Part shown: in pieces, positions 8,531 to 18,423 of the stretch
Layout of the letters: every line of letters starts with the position of its first letter
Position numbering within the stretch: the first letter of the stretch is position 1
Origin: Actinomycetes bacterium
Lineage (GTDB): Bacteria > Bacillota > Sulfobacillia > Sulfobacillales > JAIMBI01
Assembly (NCBI GenBank): GCA_023565505.1
Contig: JAIMBI010000010.1
Span: forward strand, 29,470 to 93,469
DNA: 64,000 bases
Reading direction: 5' to 3'
Translations under genes and position numbers: made by a program
The notes under the pieces: model-generated
Database searches by the model: none
Told to the model about the DNA's origin: nothing
What the model saw: the letters and a program-made list of their open reading frames with translations, nothing else

Positions 8531-9090
8531 CCCCGGCCGACTCGATGGCGCAGATCGCGGCGGAAGTGTCCCGGTGCGCCGCCTGCCCCCTGGCCCGGTC
8601 GCGCACCCACCCGGTTCCGGGCGAGGGCGCGGTACCGGCACGGCTGATGGTCATCGGCGAAGGGCCGGGGCGACAGGAGGACGAAGCCGGCCGACCCTTC
8701 GTGGGGGCCGCGGGGCAGTTGTTGGACCGGATGCTCCAGGCCATCCACCTCGACCGGAGCCAGGTCTTCATCGCCAACGTGGTCAAGTGTCGCCCTCCGC
8801 AGAACCGGACCCCGACCGACGAGGAGATCGAGGCGTGCGCACCGTTCCTCGCCCGGCAGATCGCGCTGGTCGATCCCGACGTCATCCTCGTGCTGGGGGC
8901 AACGGCCGCGAAGGCTCTTCTGGGCGCCCGGACCCGCATCACCCAGGTACGGGGCCAGTGGCAGGCCTGGGGGGAGCGGGCGGTGATGCCGACCTATCAT
9001 CCCGCCTACCTGCTCCGCGATCCCCGGCAGAAAGTGGTCGTGTGGGAAGACCTGCGCCAGGTGGCGGATCGGCTGGGCATCCCGCTGTGA
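8527..9090 (+). CDS. udg: Type-4 uracil-DNA glycosylase (Fe-S)
   Basis: 187-residue family-4 UDG removing uracil from DNA. Seen are the N-terminal CAACPLA cysteines, the catalytic GEGPGRQEDEAGRPFVGAAGQLLDRML motif, further cluster cysteines in VVKCRPP and EACAPF, and the PTYHPAYLL motif. These thermophile-type enzymes carry a [4Fe-4S] cluster. The ATGA overlap with the PerR-like gene makes it the last gene of the stress operon, consistent with repair of oxidative/deamination damage. Confidence 0.92.
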   Translation: MTPADSMAQIAAEVSRCAACPLARSRTHPVPGEGAVPARLMVIGEGPGRQEDEAGRPFVGAAGQLLDRMLQAIHLDRSQVFIANVVKCRPPQNRTPTDEEIEACAPFLARQIALVDPDVILVLGATAAKALLGARTRITQVRGQWQAWGERAVMPTYHPAYLLRDPRQKVVVWEDLRQVADRLGIPL

Positions 9091-9154
9091 CGGCCGAACC
9101 GGCGGCATGCGGAGGGTCGCCGAAGCCCGTGGGCTTATCCCCGGCGGACCAACC

Positions 9155-9234
9155 GCCCGACCCCGCGGGGGGCCGACCCGCATCGCCGGCCGCGGCGCGC
9201 CCCGGCGGTGGGCCGCCCGGCCTCGGGGTCGGGC
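9155..9234. repeat. Long-loop inverted repeat between convergent genes
   Basis: GCCCGACCCCG (9155-9165) and CGGGGTCGGGC (9224-9234) are perfect 11-nt arms with a 58-nt GC-rich loop that can fold further. It lies between the convergent uracil-glycosylase and dehydrogenase genes and may act as a two-way transcription stop; there is no T-run. Confidence 0.4.
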
Positions 9235-9243
9235 GCCCCGCGG

Positions 9244-10293
9244 CTAGAACCGAGTGACGACGTTGAATCCCCGGGTCTGGAATTCCGTCATGGCCGCGAA
9301 AACGGCGTTGACGTCCTCCAGGCCCACTTCGCGTTCGACGAGGTTGCGGGGGCGAAGCCGTCCGGCGGCCACCAGGCTCAGAAGACCGTCGTAGGCGGGG
9401 TGGGGATTGCCGAGACTGCCGACGATTTCCAGTTCCATCGCCGTCACGGCGTCGATGGGCACGGCCACCATACCACCCTCGGCCGCCGTCGTCAGACCAA
9501 TCTGGACGTGACGACCGCCTTTGCGCAGCGAGAGGATCGAGTTCAGGATCGTCTCCCGGATGCCGAGCGCATCGATGCCGACATGGGCGCCGCCGCCCGT
9601 GATCTCCCGGACCGCTTCGGGGACGTTGGCCCGTCGGGCGTTGACCACGGCGACGGCCCCTTCCTCGCGGGCCTTGTCCAACTTCGCGTCGTCGATGTCG
9701 ACGGCCACGACTTGAGCCCCCACAGCGGCGGCGACCTGGATGGCGGACAAGCCGACGCCCCCGGCCCCCTGGACGGCCACCCAATGGCCGGGACGCACCC
9801 CTCCGCGCATGACGCCGTGGTAGCCCGTCATGTACCGGCAGCCCATGGCGGCCGCCGTGAGGGCGTCGACCGTGTCCGGCAGCCGGATAAGGTTGAAGTC
9901 GGCGTGGGGAACGCGGACGTACTCCGCGAAGCTGCCGTCCCAGCTGAAGCCGTAGATGCCGGTGTTCGCGCAGAGGTTGGGCGAGCCGGCGCGACAGTAG
10001 GCACAGTGACCACAGGCATTGTGGAACGGGACCGTCACCCGGTCGCCCACGGCGAATTCCCGCACGTTGGCCCCCACCGCGACGACCTCGCCCCCGAATT
10101 CGTGGCCCGGCACGATAGGCAGGGTGGGGGCTAAACCGATCCACGTCCAGTCGCCCATCCAAGCGTGCCAGTCGCTCCGGCAGATGCCCGTAGCCTGCAC
10201 CCGGACCACGGCGTCGTCCGGCCCGGGGGTCGGGTCAGGCAGATCCTCGAAGACCAAGGGTTGGCGGGTGGCGACGATACGAACCGCCTTCAT
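9244..10293 (-). CDS. Zinc-binding alcohol dehydrogenase family protein (MDR)
   Basis: 349-residue medium-chain dehydrogenase/reductase. Catalytic zinc ligands are in GICRSDWHAW and PGHEFGGEV; the structural zinc lobe is CGHCAYCRAGSPNLC; the NAD(P) site is VQGAGGVGLSAIQ followed by the VDIDD acidic turn, favouring NAD. Substrate unknown (alcohol, polyol or aldehyde). The start MKAVRIV at 10293 has AAGGAG upstream; the longer open frame upstream is not conserved-looking. It is monocistronic with its own upstream region. Confidence 0.85.
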   Translation of the reverse strand: MKAVRIVATRQPLVFEDLPDPTPGPDDAVVRVQATGICRSDWHAWMGDWTWIGLAPTLPIVPGHEFGGEVVAVGANVREFAVGDRVTVPFHNACGHCAYCRAGSPNLCANTGIYGFSWDGSFAEYVRVPHADFNLIRLPDTVDALTAAAMGCRYMTGYHGVMRGGVRPGHWVAVQGAGGVGLSAIQVAAAVGAQVVAVDIDDAKLDKAREEGAVAVVNARRANVPEAVREITGGGAHVGIDALGIRETILNSILSLRKGGRHVQIGLTTAAEGGMVAVPIDAVTAMELEIVGSLGNPHPAYDGLLSLVAAGRLRPRNLVEREVGLEDVNAVFAAMTEFQTRGFNVVTRF

Positions 10294-10407
10294 CCCAGGT
10301 TCACGCTCCTTCCGGTGCACTAGTCGTACCGTGCAGGGCTTGCCGCGACGCTGCATCGACGGTGGCCAAGCCGCACCAGAATTGTGCCGGACCGGGATGG
10401 ATAAGGC

Positions 10408-10436
10408 AATATCAAAAGATGTCGCTCGTTCGACAA
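10408..10436 (-). promoter_or_regulatory. Candidate promoter and small dyad for the dehydrogenase gene
   Basis: On the minus strand, TTGTCG (10431-10436) and GATATT (10408-10413) are 17 nt apart in an AT-richer patch. The dyad TGTCG-N6-CGACA lies in the spacer and -35, a possible operator. Both boxes are only 4/6 matches. Confidence 0.4.
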
Positions 10437-10521
10437 GTCGTGCTGACAACCGCCAGCCGCGGCGTCCTCTTCTCCGAGGGCGGGGGGTGGACGGAGGACG
10501 CCCGTGCGAGCCCGAGCCCAA

Positions 10522-10569
10522 GGCACCGGAGCCAGCCGGCGCAGGCTCCCGCGGCGGGGCTCCGGTGCC
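10522..10569 (-). terminator. Terminator-like 12-bp hairpin downstream of the 10595-11029 gene
   Basis: GGCACCGGAGCC (10522-10533) and GGCTCCGGTGCC (10558-10569) are perfect 12-nt arms with a 24-nt loop, just past the stop of the minus-strand hypothetical gene. There is no T-run, so a Rho-independent role is uncertain. Confidence 0.4.
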
Positions 10570-10594
10570 GTTCCGAGCGCCGGGTGCGGCGGCA

Positions 10595-11029
10595 TCAACG
10601 ACGGAAGGCGGGGAAGATCGCGGTCAAGTCCTTGTCGGGGGCGGTTACCTCGTCGGGGGGCAGCGCATACGGGAAACGCCGTTGGTTGTGGACGGCGCGA
10701 AGACTCTCCCGCACGTCGCGGGGCAGCGCGTGCCAGCTTGCGGTGGCGCGGGGATCTTGGGGAGACCAGTGGACCGCCTCCCGCAACGCGGCCCAGAGTG
10801 CCTCCCCGTAGGCGACCGGGTCGTCATCGTCGGGAACGGTCTGGCGGGCAGCGCGGTAGGCGGCGGTGGTGCTGAACAGGACATCCGCCCCGCCGCGGCC
10901 GTTGTCGAGCACGAGCATGGTCACGGGGACGGGGTCGACGTCGAAGTGTTCGGCCAGCCAGCGGTAAAGACCCGTGGCGGGGTCGAGAACGCCTTCGCCG
11001 CGGCGGGGCGGGTTTAAGGCGCGAATCAT
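10595..11029 (-). CDS. Hypothetical protein, possible metalloprotease-like or stress protein
   Basis: 144-residue acidic soluble protein that I do not recognise. ATG at 11029 is preceded by GGAGG at a good distance on the minus strand. The sequence begins MIRALNPPRRGEGVLDPATGLYRWLAEHFDVD and ends in DLTAIFPAFRR; no membrane segment, signal peptide or cysteine motif is visible. Codon use is like its neighbours. It is monocistronic, with a hairpin after it. Confidence 0.55.
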   Translation of the reverse strand: MIRALNPPRRGEGVLDPATGLYRWLAEHFDVDPVPVTMLVLDNGRGGADVLFSTTAAYRAARQTVPDDDDPVAYGEALWAALREAVHWSPQDPRATASWHALPRDVRESLRAVHNQRRFPYALPPDEVTAPDKDLTAIFPAFRR

Positions 11030-11444
11030 CCGGACGCCTCCTGGTCTCAACGTGGTCGGGGGATCGTGGCCCGCGGGACGACGGCAGGGCGCGCCGGGCG
11101 GCATCCCGCGTCGGGGCGGCGGCCACCGGAAAACAGGCGCGGCGGCACTGCCGGACCCGTCGCATCCCGACTTCCGCGGCCGGACCGCGTCGGAGGCGAC
11201 GGAGGTCCCGCCGTCGGATCGTCCCGCCCTTGACTATTATGGCGGAACTGACCCACCGTGAGGGGCGCCGTCGGCGGTCGGCTCCGGGCCGACGGGGCGC
11301 AGTCGCGTCGGGCCGGCAGCTCCATAGGCCCGACCGTGGTTCGGGCAGGGGCTCGTGCGGACGGTTCTTGCCGGGGATCGCGTTGGGGCGAGGGCTTTCC
11401 GCCAACCTGCGTAACCCGGCACACATGACGTCGACGTAAGAATC
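11030..11444. other. Intergenic region between divergent genes
   Basis: About 415 nt of GC-rich sequence with no convincing gene on either strand. The only clear elements are the palindrome ACGTCGACGT (11428-11437) and a TGACGTC direct repeat (11426 and 11446, spaced 20 nt), both close to the MerR-family gene. Confidence 0.5.
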
Positions 11445-11474
11445 GTGACGTCTAGGTTCGGATTGGGGTACACT
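11445..11474 (+). promoter_or_regulatory. Candidate promoter of the MerR-family/fatty-acid operon
   Basis: GTGACG (11445-11450) and TACACT (11469-11474) are 18 nt apart, 24 nt before the ATG at 11498. GACGTC overlaps the -35 and a second copy plus an ACGTCGACGT palindrome lie just upstream, which may be regulator sites. Confidence 0.45.
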
Positions 11475-11497
11475 ACAGCCCAGGAAGGAAGGCGAGC

Positions 11498-11938
11498 ATG
11501 AGCGAGGGCATCATCACGGAGACCGGCTACACGGTGTCGGATCTCGTTCGGGAGTTGGGTACCACGGCGCGGGCGATCCGCTACTACGAGAGTCTGGGCC
11601 TGCTGCATCCGCGCCGCACGGCAGGGGGGCACCGCCTGTACAGCCGTCGGGACCGCGCGCGGCTCCGCCTCATTCTGCGGGGCCGCCGGCTGGGATTCAG
11701 CCTCGGAGAAATCGCCGAACTGCTCTCCCTCTACGACATCGATCCGTCCGCACGGGAACAGTTCGTCCAGGGCATCCGCCTGACCCGGCGGCGCCTCGAC
11801 GCGGTCCGACGCCGCATTCAGGAGTTGGAGGACCTGGCTCGGGATCTCGAGCGTGCCCTGCAGGATGCCGAGACCCGGCTCAAGGCACTGGGCGGTGAGG
11901 TCCCAACGGAACATGGGGAGGAACAGCGGGCCCGATGA
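11498..11938 (+). CDS. MerR-family regulator, LiuR-like
   Basis: 146-residue MerR regulator with the HTH TVSDLVRELGTTARAIRYYESLGLL, wing RTAGGHRLYSRRDRARLRLILRGRRLGFSLGEIAELLSLYD and a long C-terminal coiled coil. The RDRxRLxLILRGxRLGFSLxEI signature is that of LiuR-type regulators of branched-chain amino acid and fatty acid breakdown. No effector cysteines are present. It overlaps the enoyl-CoA hydratase gene by 4 nt (ATGA), supporting local control of acyl-CoA catabolism. Confidence 0.82.
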   Translation: MSEGIITETGYTVSDLVRELGTTARAIRYYESLGLLHPRRTAGGHRLYSRRDRARLRLILRGRRLGFSLGEIAELLSLYDIDPSAREQFVQGIRLTRRRLDAVRRRIQELEDLARDLERALQDAETRLKALGGEVPTEHGEEQRAR

Positions 11939-12744
11939 GCACGCCCAAGGTACTGTACCAGCAGGACGGTCCGGTCGTGACCATCATGATCAACCGGCCG
12001 GAGGTGCGTAACGCTGTCGACGGGGAGACGGCGCGGCTGTTGTACGAGGCTTGGGTCCGCTTCCGCGACGACCCCACGGCGTCCGTGGCCATCCTGGCGG
12101 GAGCCGGCCTTTCCTTTTCGGCCGGGGCGGACCTGACGGCCCTCGATACCTTGAGCCCGCCGGACAATCCGCACGACCCGGACACGGTCTACCGCGGCAC
12201 TGGGTATCTGGGCTTCACGCGGCTCACCGACATCTTCAAGCCGACCATCGCTGCCGTGCAGGGATACTGCGTCGCCGGCGGCCTTGAGATGGCCGCCTGG
12301 TGCGACATCCGTATCGCCTCGCGCGACGCACGCTTCGGGTGCCTCGAACGGCGCTGGAACGTCCCGCTCGTGGACGGGGGCACCCAGCGCCTTCCGCGCA
12401 TCGTGGGTTGGGGTCGCGCCATGGACCTCATCCTGACGGGCCGGCTCATCGACGCCGAGACGGCGTTGGCGTGGGGCCTCGTCACAGCGGTGGTCGAACC
12501 GGGCGACCACTTGGCCGCGGCCCGGCGCTTGGCCGAGCAACTCGCCGGCTATCCCCAGGGAGCGATGCGGACCGACAAGCAGGCCGCGGTGCGAGGCTGG
12601 GGTCTACCGCTGGAGGAGGCGCTTCGAACCGAGACGGCCTTGGGGATGACGCAGATCCGCAGCCCGGAAACCGCCGAGGGCATCCGGCGGTTTCGGAGCC
12701 GGAAGGGGAGGGGCGATGCGCCGAAGCCGGGCAGCGACCGCTGA
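11935..12744 (+). CDS. Enoyl-CoA hydratase/isomerase family protein
   Basis: 269-residue crotonase-fold enzyme. The oxyanion-hole segments are LSFSAGADLTALD and VQGYCVAGGLEMAAWCDIRIAS; RRWNVPLVDGGTQRLPRIVG follows where the catalytic glutamates of true hydratases usually lie, so isomerase or other crotonase chemistry is possible. Encoded between a LiuR-like regulator and an acyl-CoA ligase, so it acts on an acyl-CoA catabolic route. Confidence 0.83.
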   Translation: MSTPKVLYQQDGPVVTIMINRPEVRNAVDGETARLLYEAWVRFRDDPTASVAILAGAGLSFSAGADLTALDTLSPPDNPHDPDTVYRGTGYLGFTRLTDIFKPTIAAVQGYCVAGGLEMAAWCDIRIASRDARFGCLERRWNVPLVDGGTQRLPRIVGWGRAMDLILTGRLIDAETALAWGLVTAVVEPGDHLAAARRLAEQLAGYPQGAMRTDKQAAVRGWGLPLEEALRTETALGMTQIRSPETAEGIRRFRSRKGRGDAPKPGSDR

Positions 12745-12815
12745 CCCGGGTCGTTGCCCCGTCGTCTCGTCGGAGCCTAAACGAGCAAAGCGATTGGCAG
12801 GGGGAGGACGTCACC

Positions 12816-14369
12816 ATGACCGGGGCTGAACTCATTCGGCGCGGAGCCCGGCACTTTGCCGACCGGACGGCGGTCGTCTTCGGAGACCAGCGGTTGACGT
12901 ACGCCGAGGTGGACTGGAGCGCGAACCGGCTGGCCCATGTCTTCCAGGACCTGGGTCTGAAGAAGGGAGACCGCGTCGCCTTCCTTCTCGCGAATTCGGT
13001 GCACAGCATCCAGATCGACTTCGCCGTGCTGAAGGCGGGCCTGGTTCGCGTCCCGCTCAACACGCGACTGGCGCTGGCCGAACATCGCCACATGGTGCAG
13101 GAGACCGGCGCCCGGTTGTTGATCTTCAGCCCGGAGTTCCAGGCGCGGGCCGTCGAGCTGCGCGAGGGGACGGCGTCGTTAATCCATCTGGCCCAGGTCG
13201 GAGGCGGACCCGTGCCGGAGTGGGCCCTCGACCTCGACCGATTGGCGCTCTCGGCCGACGCCGACGAGCCCGAGGTCGTCGTCCGGGAGGACGATCTGGC
13301 GACGTTGCAATACACCTCGGGTACCACCGGCGTACTCAAGGCGGCCATGCACACCCAAGGAACGTGGGCGGCCATCGCCCTCAACATCCTGACCAACCTC
13401 CGGATCGAGCGCGACGACGTCATGCTGCACGCGGCTCCGCTGACCCACGCCGCCGGGACGCTGGTCCTTCCCCATTGGGTCCGCGGGGCCGTCAACGCCG
13501 TGCTCCCGGGGTTCCGGCCGCGGGAATACCTGGAGGCGGTGGACCGGCTGCGGCCTACAACCTTGAATCTGGTCCCGACGATGATCGTGATGCTCCTGGC
13601 CGAACCGGAAGTGGAGCGGTACTCGTTCGCCTCCGTCCGCCAGATCATCTACGGGGCGTCTCCCATGCCGACGGAAGCGCTGCGGCGCGGCATCGCCCTG
13701 TGGGGCAAGAAGTTTGTCCAATACTACGGACAGACGGAGTCTCCGCTCATCCTGACTCTGCTGGAGGCCGAGGATCATGATCCGGACACGCCCGATGGAA
13801 TGCGGCGTCTCGGCTCCTGCGGCCGGGTGGTGCCCACGGCGGAGCTTCGCATTGTGGACGAGGACGGCCGGGACGTGCCGCCGGGTGAGACCGGGGAGAT
13901 CGCGGTGCGGAGCAGCCAGAACATGATCGGGTACTGGCAGGCGCCCGAGCTGACGGCGCAGACGATCGTGGACGGGTGGATCCGGACGCGCGATATGGGG
14001 TATCAGGACGCCGACGGGTTCGTCCACCTGGTGGACCGCAAGTCCGACATGATCATCACGGGGGGGTTCAACGTCTACCCCCGGGAAGTCGAGGACGTCC
14101 TGTACCGTCATCCGGCCGTGCTCGAAGCGGCGGTCATCGGCGTACCGGACCCGCAGTGGGGCGAGGCCATCAAGGCCTTCGTGGTGCTGCGCCCCGGTCA
14201 GCACGCGACGGAGGCGGAACTCATCGCGTTTTGCCGGGAGCACCTGGCTTCCTACAAGAAGCCGAAGTCCATCGAGTTCGTCCCGTCGCTGCCGAAGAGC
14301 CCCGTGGACAAGGTGCTTCGTCGGGTGCTCCGGGAGCCTTATTGGCAAGGTCGCGAACGGCGTATCTGA
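12816..14369 (+). CDS. Acyl-CoA synthetase (AMP-forming)
   Basis: 517-residue adenylate-forming ligase activating a carboxylic acid to its CoA thioester. Motifs are the P-loop YTSGTTGVLK, YYGQTE, TRDMGYQDADGF, DRKSDMIITGGFNVYPREVED, and the C-terminal catalytic lysine in KSPVDKVLRR. ATG 12816 is preceded by GGGGAGG; a longer upstream frame overlaps echA and is not conserved. Medium/long-chain or aromatic substrate cannot be decided. Confidence 0.88.
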   Translation: MTGAELIRRGARHFADRTAVVFGDQRLTYAEVDWSANRLAHVFQDLGLKKGDRVAFLLANSVHSIQIDFAVLKAGLVRVPLNTRLALAEHRHMVQETGARLLIFSPEFQARAVELREGTASLIHLAQVGGGPVPEWALDLDRLALSADADEPEVVVREDDLATLQYTSGTTGVLKAAMHTQGTWAAIALNILTNLRIERDDVMLHAAPLTHAAGTLVLPHWVRGAVNAVLPGFRPREYLEAVDRLRPTTLNLVPTMIVMLLAEPEVERYSFASVRQIIYGASPMPTEALRRGIALWGKKFVQYYGQTESPLILTLLEAEDHDPDTPDGMRRLGSCGRVVPTAELRIVDEDGRDVPPGETGEIAVRSSQNMIGYWQAPELTAQTIVDGWIRTRDMGYQDADGFVHLVDRKSDMIITGGFNVYPREVEDVLYRHPAVLEAAVIGVPDPQWGEAIKAFVVLRPGQHATEAELIAFCREHLASYKKPKSIEFVPSLPKSPVDKVLRRVLREPYWQGRERRI

Positions 14370-14525
14370 GCGCCGCCGGCGACCCACGAGGGGGCTGCCG
14401 GCCAACGGGGTCGGGGGCGGCCGGGCCACGCGGGTGCCCGGCAGTCCCGGCCTCGTGGCCTCCGCCGGGGCAAGACCGGTGTCACTCCCGGGTCGGCCGC
14501 CGCGCCAACGCCCCAGGGGTGGCGT

Positions 14526-15242
14526 TCAGCGCTTCCGGCACACCACGACCAGACGCAGTCGTTGGAAGACGCCGTCGGGGCAGAGGGTCTCCGTCAGCTC
14601 GTCCGGCCATGCCCGAATCGCCTCGAGGGCAGCCCGGCCCGAATGCGTCTGGAGATCCGCCGGGGACAACCATTCCGCCAGGGGCATCGGGTCAACGGAA
14701 AGGGTGAGCGACTCGAGCCCCAGCCGTGCCGCGCCGATGGCGCCGAGCCACTGGTCGACAGACCGGATGCGCACAGGATGCCGCTCGCGCAGGCGGTCCA
14801 GCGCCGACACGGCGGACCGGGCCTGGGGCAGGGCGGTGGTGTCGGAAACCGCCAGGAGCCCGCCGGGCTTGAGCACCCGGGCCCATTCCACGAGCGCGGG
14901 TTTCAGTCGGCCCAGGTGGTGCGCTGCCTGGCGGCACGTGACGCGGTCGAAGGTCGCGTCCGCAAAGGGAAGACGGTAGACGCTGCCCACGAGCCACGTG
15001 ACGTCCACCTGCCGGGCGGCGGCTCGTTGCCGAGCGGTGGCCAGCACGGCCGGGGCGCGGTCTACGGCGGTCACCTTGAGGCCCCGGGCGGCCAGCTCCA
15101 GGGCGACCGATCCCGTCCCGGTGGCCAAGTCCAGGGCGCTCAGGCCCGGCGTCAAGGCCAAGCCCGCCAGGAGGCGGGCGAGATCGTCGGGCAGGTCCGT
15201 GGCTGGACGGAAATGACGCTCGGATACACGCTGGGCGCTCAT
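14526..15242 (-). CDS. Class I SAM-dependent methyltransferase (UbiE/Methyltransf_11-like)
   Basis: 238-residue methyltransferase. Motif I is LDLATGTGSVALELA, the acidic residue ending strand 2 is in VTAVDRAP, motif II region is LPFADATFDRVTC, and ARVLKPGGLLAVSD is the post-III segment. The HRKSERHFRPATDLPDDLARLL-type N-terminus resembles menaquinone/ubiquinone-type enzymes but substrate is unknown. Convergent with the acyl-CoA ligase gene. Confidence 0.82.
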   Translation of the reverse strand: MSAQRVSERHFRPATDLPDDLARLLAGLALTPGLSALDLATGTGSVALELAARGLKVTAVDRAPAVLATARQRAAARQVDVTWLVGSVYRLPFADATFDRVTCRQAAHHLGRLKPALVEWARVLKPGGLLAVSDTTALPQARSAVSALDRLRERHPVRIRSVDQWLGAIGAARLGLESLTLSVDPMPLAEWLSPADLQTHSGRAALEAIRAWPDELTETLCPDGVFQRLRLVVVCRKR

Positions 15243-15318
15243 GAACCTCCGTTCCCCTCACAGCCAGAGCCAGCGGGACGGATGGCGGCCCGCCGGGGCG
15301 GGCGAACCCTCCAGAGGG

Positions 15319-16092
15319 TCAAACACCCGCCAGGAAATCAGCGAGGAGCTGGTTGACGGCACCGGCTGCCTCGATGTGGGGCAGATGCCCGACGTCTTCC
15401 AGGACGACCAGGCGGGCATGCGGCAGGCGTTCGGCGAGCGCTTCCCCCAGAGGGAGGGGCACCACCCGGTCGTGCCGTCCCCAGATGAGGAGGACCGGCA
15501 TCGTCAGGCGGCCGAGCTCCGCCGAGCGGTCCGGCCCGATGGGCGCGGCGGCCAGATAGCGGGCGAAGGCGGCTCGCCCCGCGTTCAGCTCCCGGGCGTC
15601 TTCGAGGGTCCGGTAGGGCGTCACCTGTCGGTAGTGTTCCGGATCGTGCACCATGGTGCTCACGAATTCCGCCGGGGGGACCGTGAGGGGGTTCAGGGGC
15701 GCGACACCCGGAACGCTCACCCCCACGGCGTCGAGCAGGGCGAGCCGGACGACCCGGGCAGGGGCGCTCAGCGCCATCGCCAGGGCAACGCGGCCCCCCA
15801 TCGAGTTGCCGCCGAGGGCCAAGCGCTCGAGGCCGAGTACATCCGCCCAGGCCCAGAGGACCGGGGCCAAGTCGTCCACCGTGGTGGCGCCCGGGGCCCA
15901 GTCCGACTTGCCGAAGCCGGGCATGTCGGGCGCAAGCACGCGGAATTGTTCCCCCAACCCCTGCAGTTGGTGCCAGAAGGCCTTGCCGGTCCCCCCGCCG
16001 CCGTGCAGCAGGACCAGGGGGAAGCCGGCCCCCGCCTCCCGGTGGAAGATGCGGGTGTCGCCGACCATCGTGACCTGCTCGGTGATGTGCAT
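15319..16092 (-). CDS. Alpha/beta-fold hydrolase
   Basis: 257-residue hydrolase. The oxyanion loop VLLHGGGGTGKAFW, nucleophile elbow GGNSMGGRVAL, acid LLIWGRHDRVVP and histidine VGHLPHIEA are all present, giving a complete Ser-Asp-His triad. The family includes meta-cleavage product hydrolases and esterases; no specific substrate. ATG 16092 (MHITEQVTMVGDTRIFHR) matches the usual N-terminus; a GTG at 16143 would add 17 basic residues. Confidence 0.83.
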   Translation of the reverse strand: MHITEQVTMVGDTRIFHREAGAGFPLVLLHGGGGTGKAFWHQLQGLGEQFRVLAPDMPGFGKSDWAPGATTVDDLAPVLWAWADVLGLERLALGGNSMGGRVALAMALSAPARVVRLALLDAVGVSVPGVAPLNPLTVPPAEFVSTMVHDPEHYRQVTPYRTLEDARELNAGRAAFARYLAAAPIGPDRSAELGRLTMPVLLIWGRHDRVVPLPLGEALAERLPHARLVVLEDVGHLPHIEAAGAVNQLLADFLAGV

Positions 16093-16188
16093 GCGCTTGG
16101 CCGGGACCCCGAGGCCCGCGGCCCCCCTCCTTCTCCGCTCCACCCGAAGGGCGGGCGCCGGACGCGTCGGTCCTTTCAGTATAACGCG

Positions 16189-16218
16189 CGGGGCGGGTCG
16201 TATAATCGACCCGCCCCG
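16189..16218 (-). terminator. Perfect 12-bp GC hairpin with TATAAT loop, downstream of the pyrophosphatase gene
   Basis: CGGGGCGGGTCG (16189-16200) and CGACCCGCCCCG (16207-16218) enclose TATAAT. It follows the hppA stop by about 20 nt. No T-run follows on the minus strand, so termination efficiency is uncertain. Confidence 0.5.
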
Positions 16219-16239
16219 TCGGTGGCCGGACCGTCCGGC

Positions 16240-18270
<2,031 letters not shown>

Positions 18271-18309
18271 AGTGTCCAGGGTATCCTCCTCTCGTCGAAT
18301 GCCGCATCA

Positions 18310-18339
18310 ATTGTACGGACGGCGGAAGAAGGGTGTCAA
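18310..18339 (-). promoter_or_regulatory. Strong sigma-A-like promoter of hppA
   Basis: On the minus strand TTGACA (18334-18339) and TACAAT (18310-18315) are separated by 18 nt, about 40 nt upstream of the ATG at 18270. GAGGAGGAT lies 14 nt before the start codon, a longer than usual spacing. Confidence 0.75.
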
Positions 18340-18423
18340 CGCGAGGGGGCGCAGGCGGTCGTGCGGACGCCGCCGCAGGAATTTTCCCGCGCGGAGGGAA
18401 AGCTTCATCCGTGGACGACGGAC

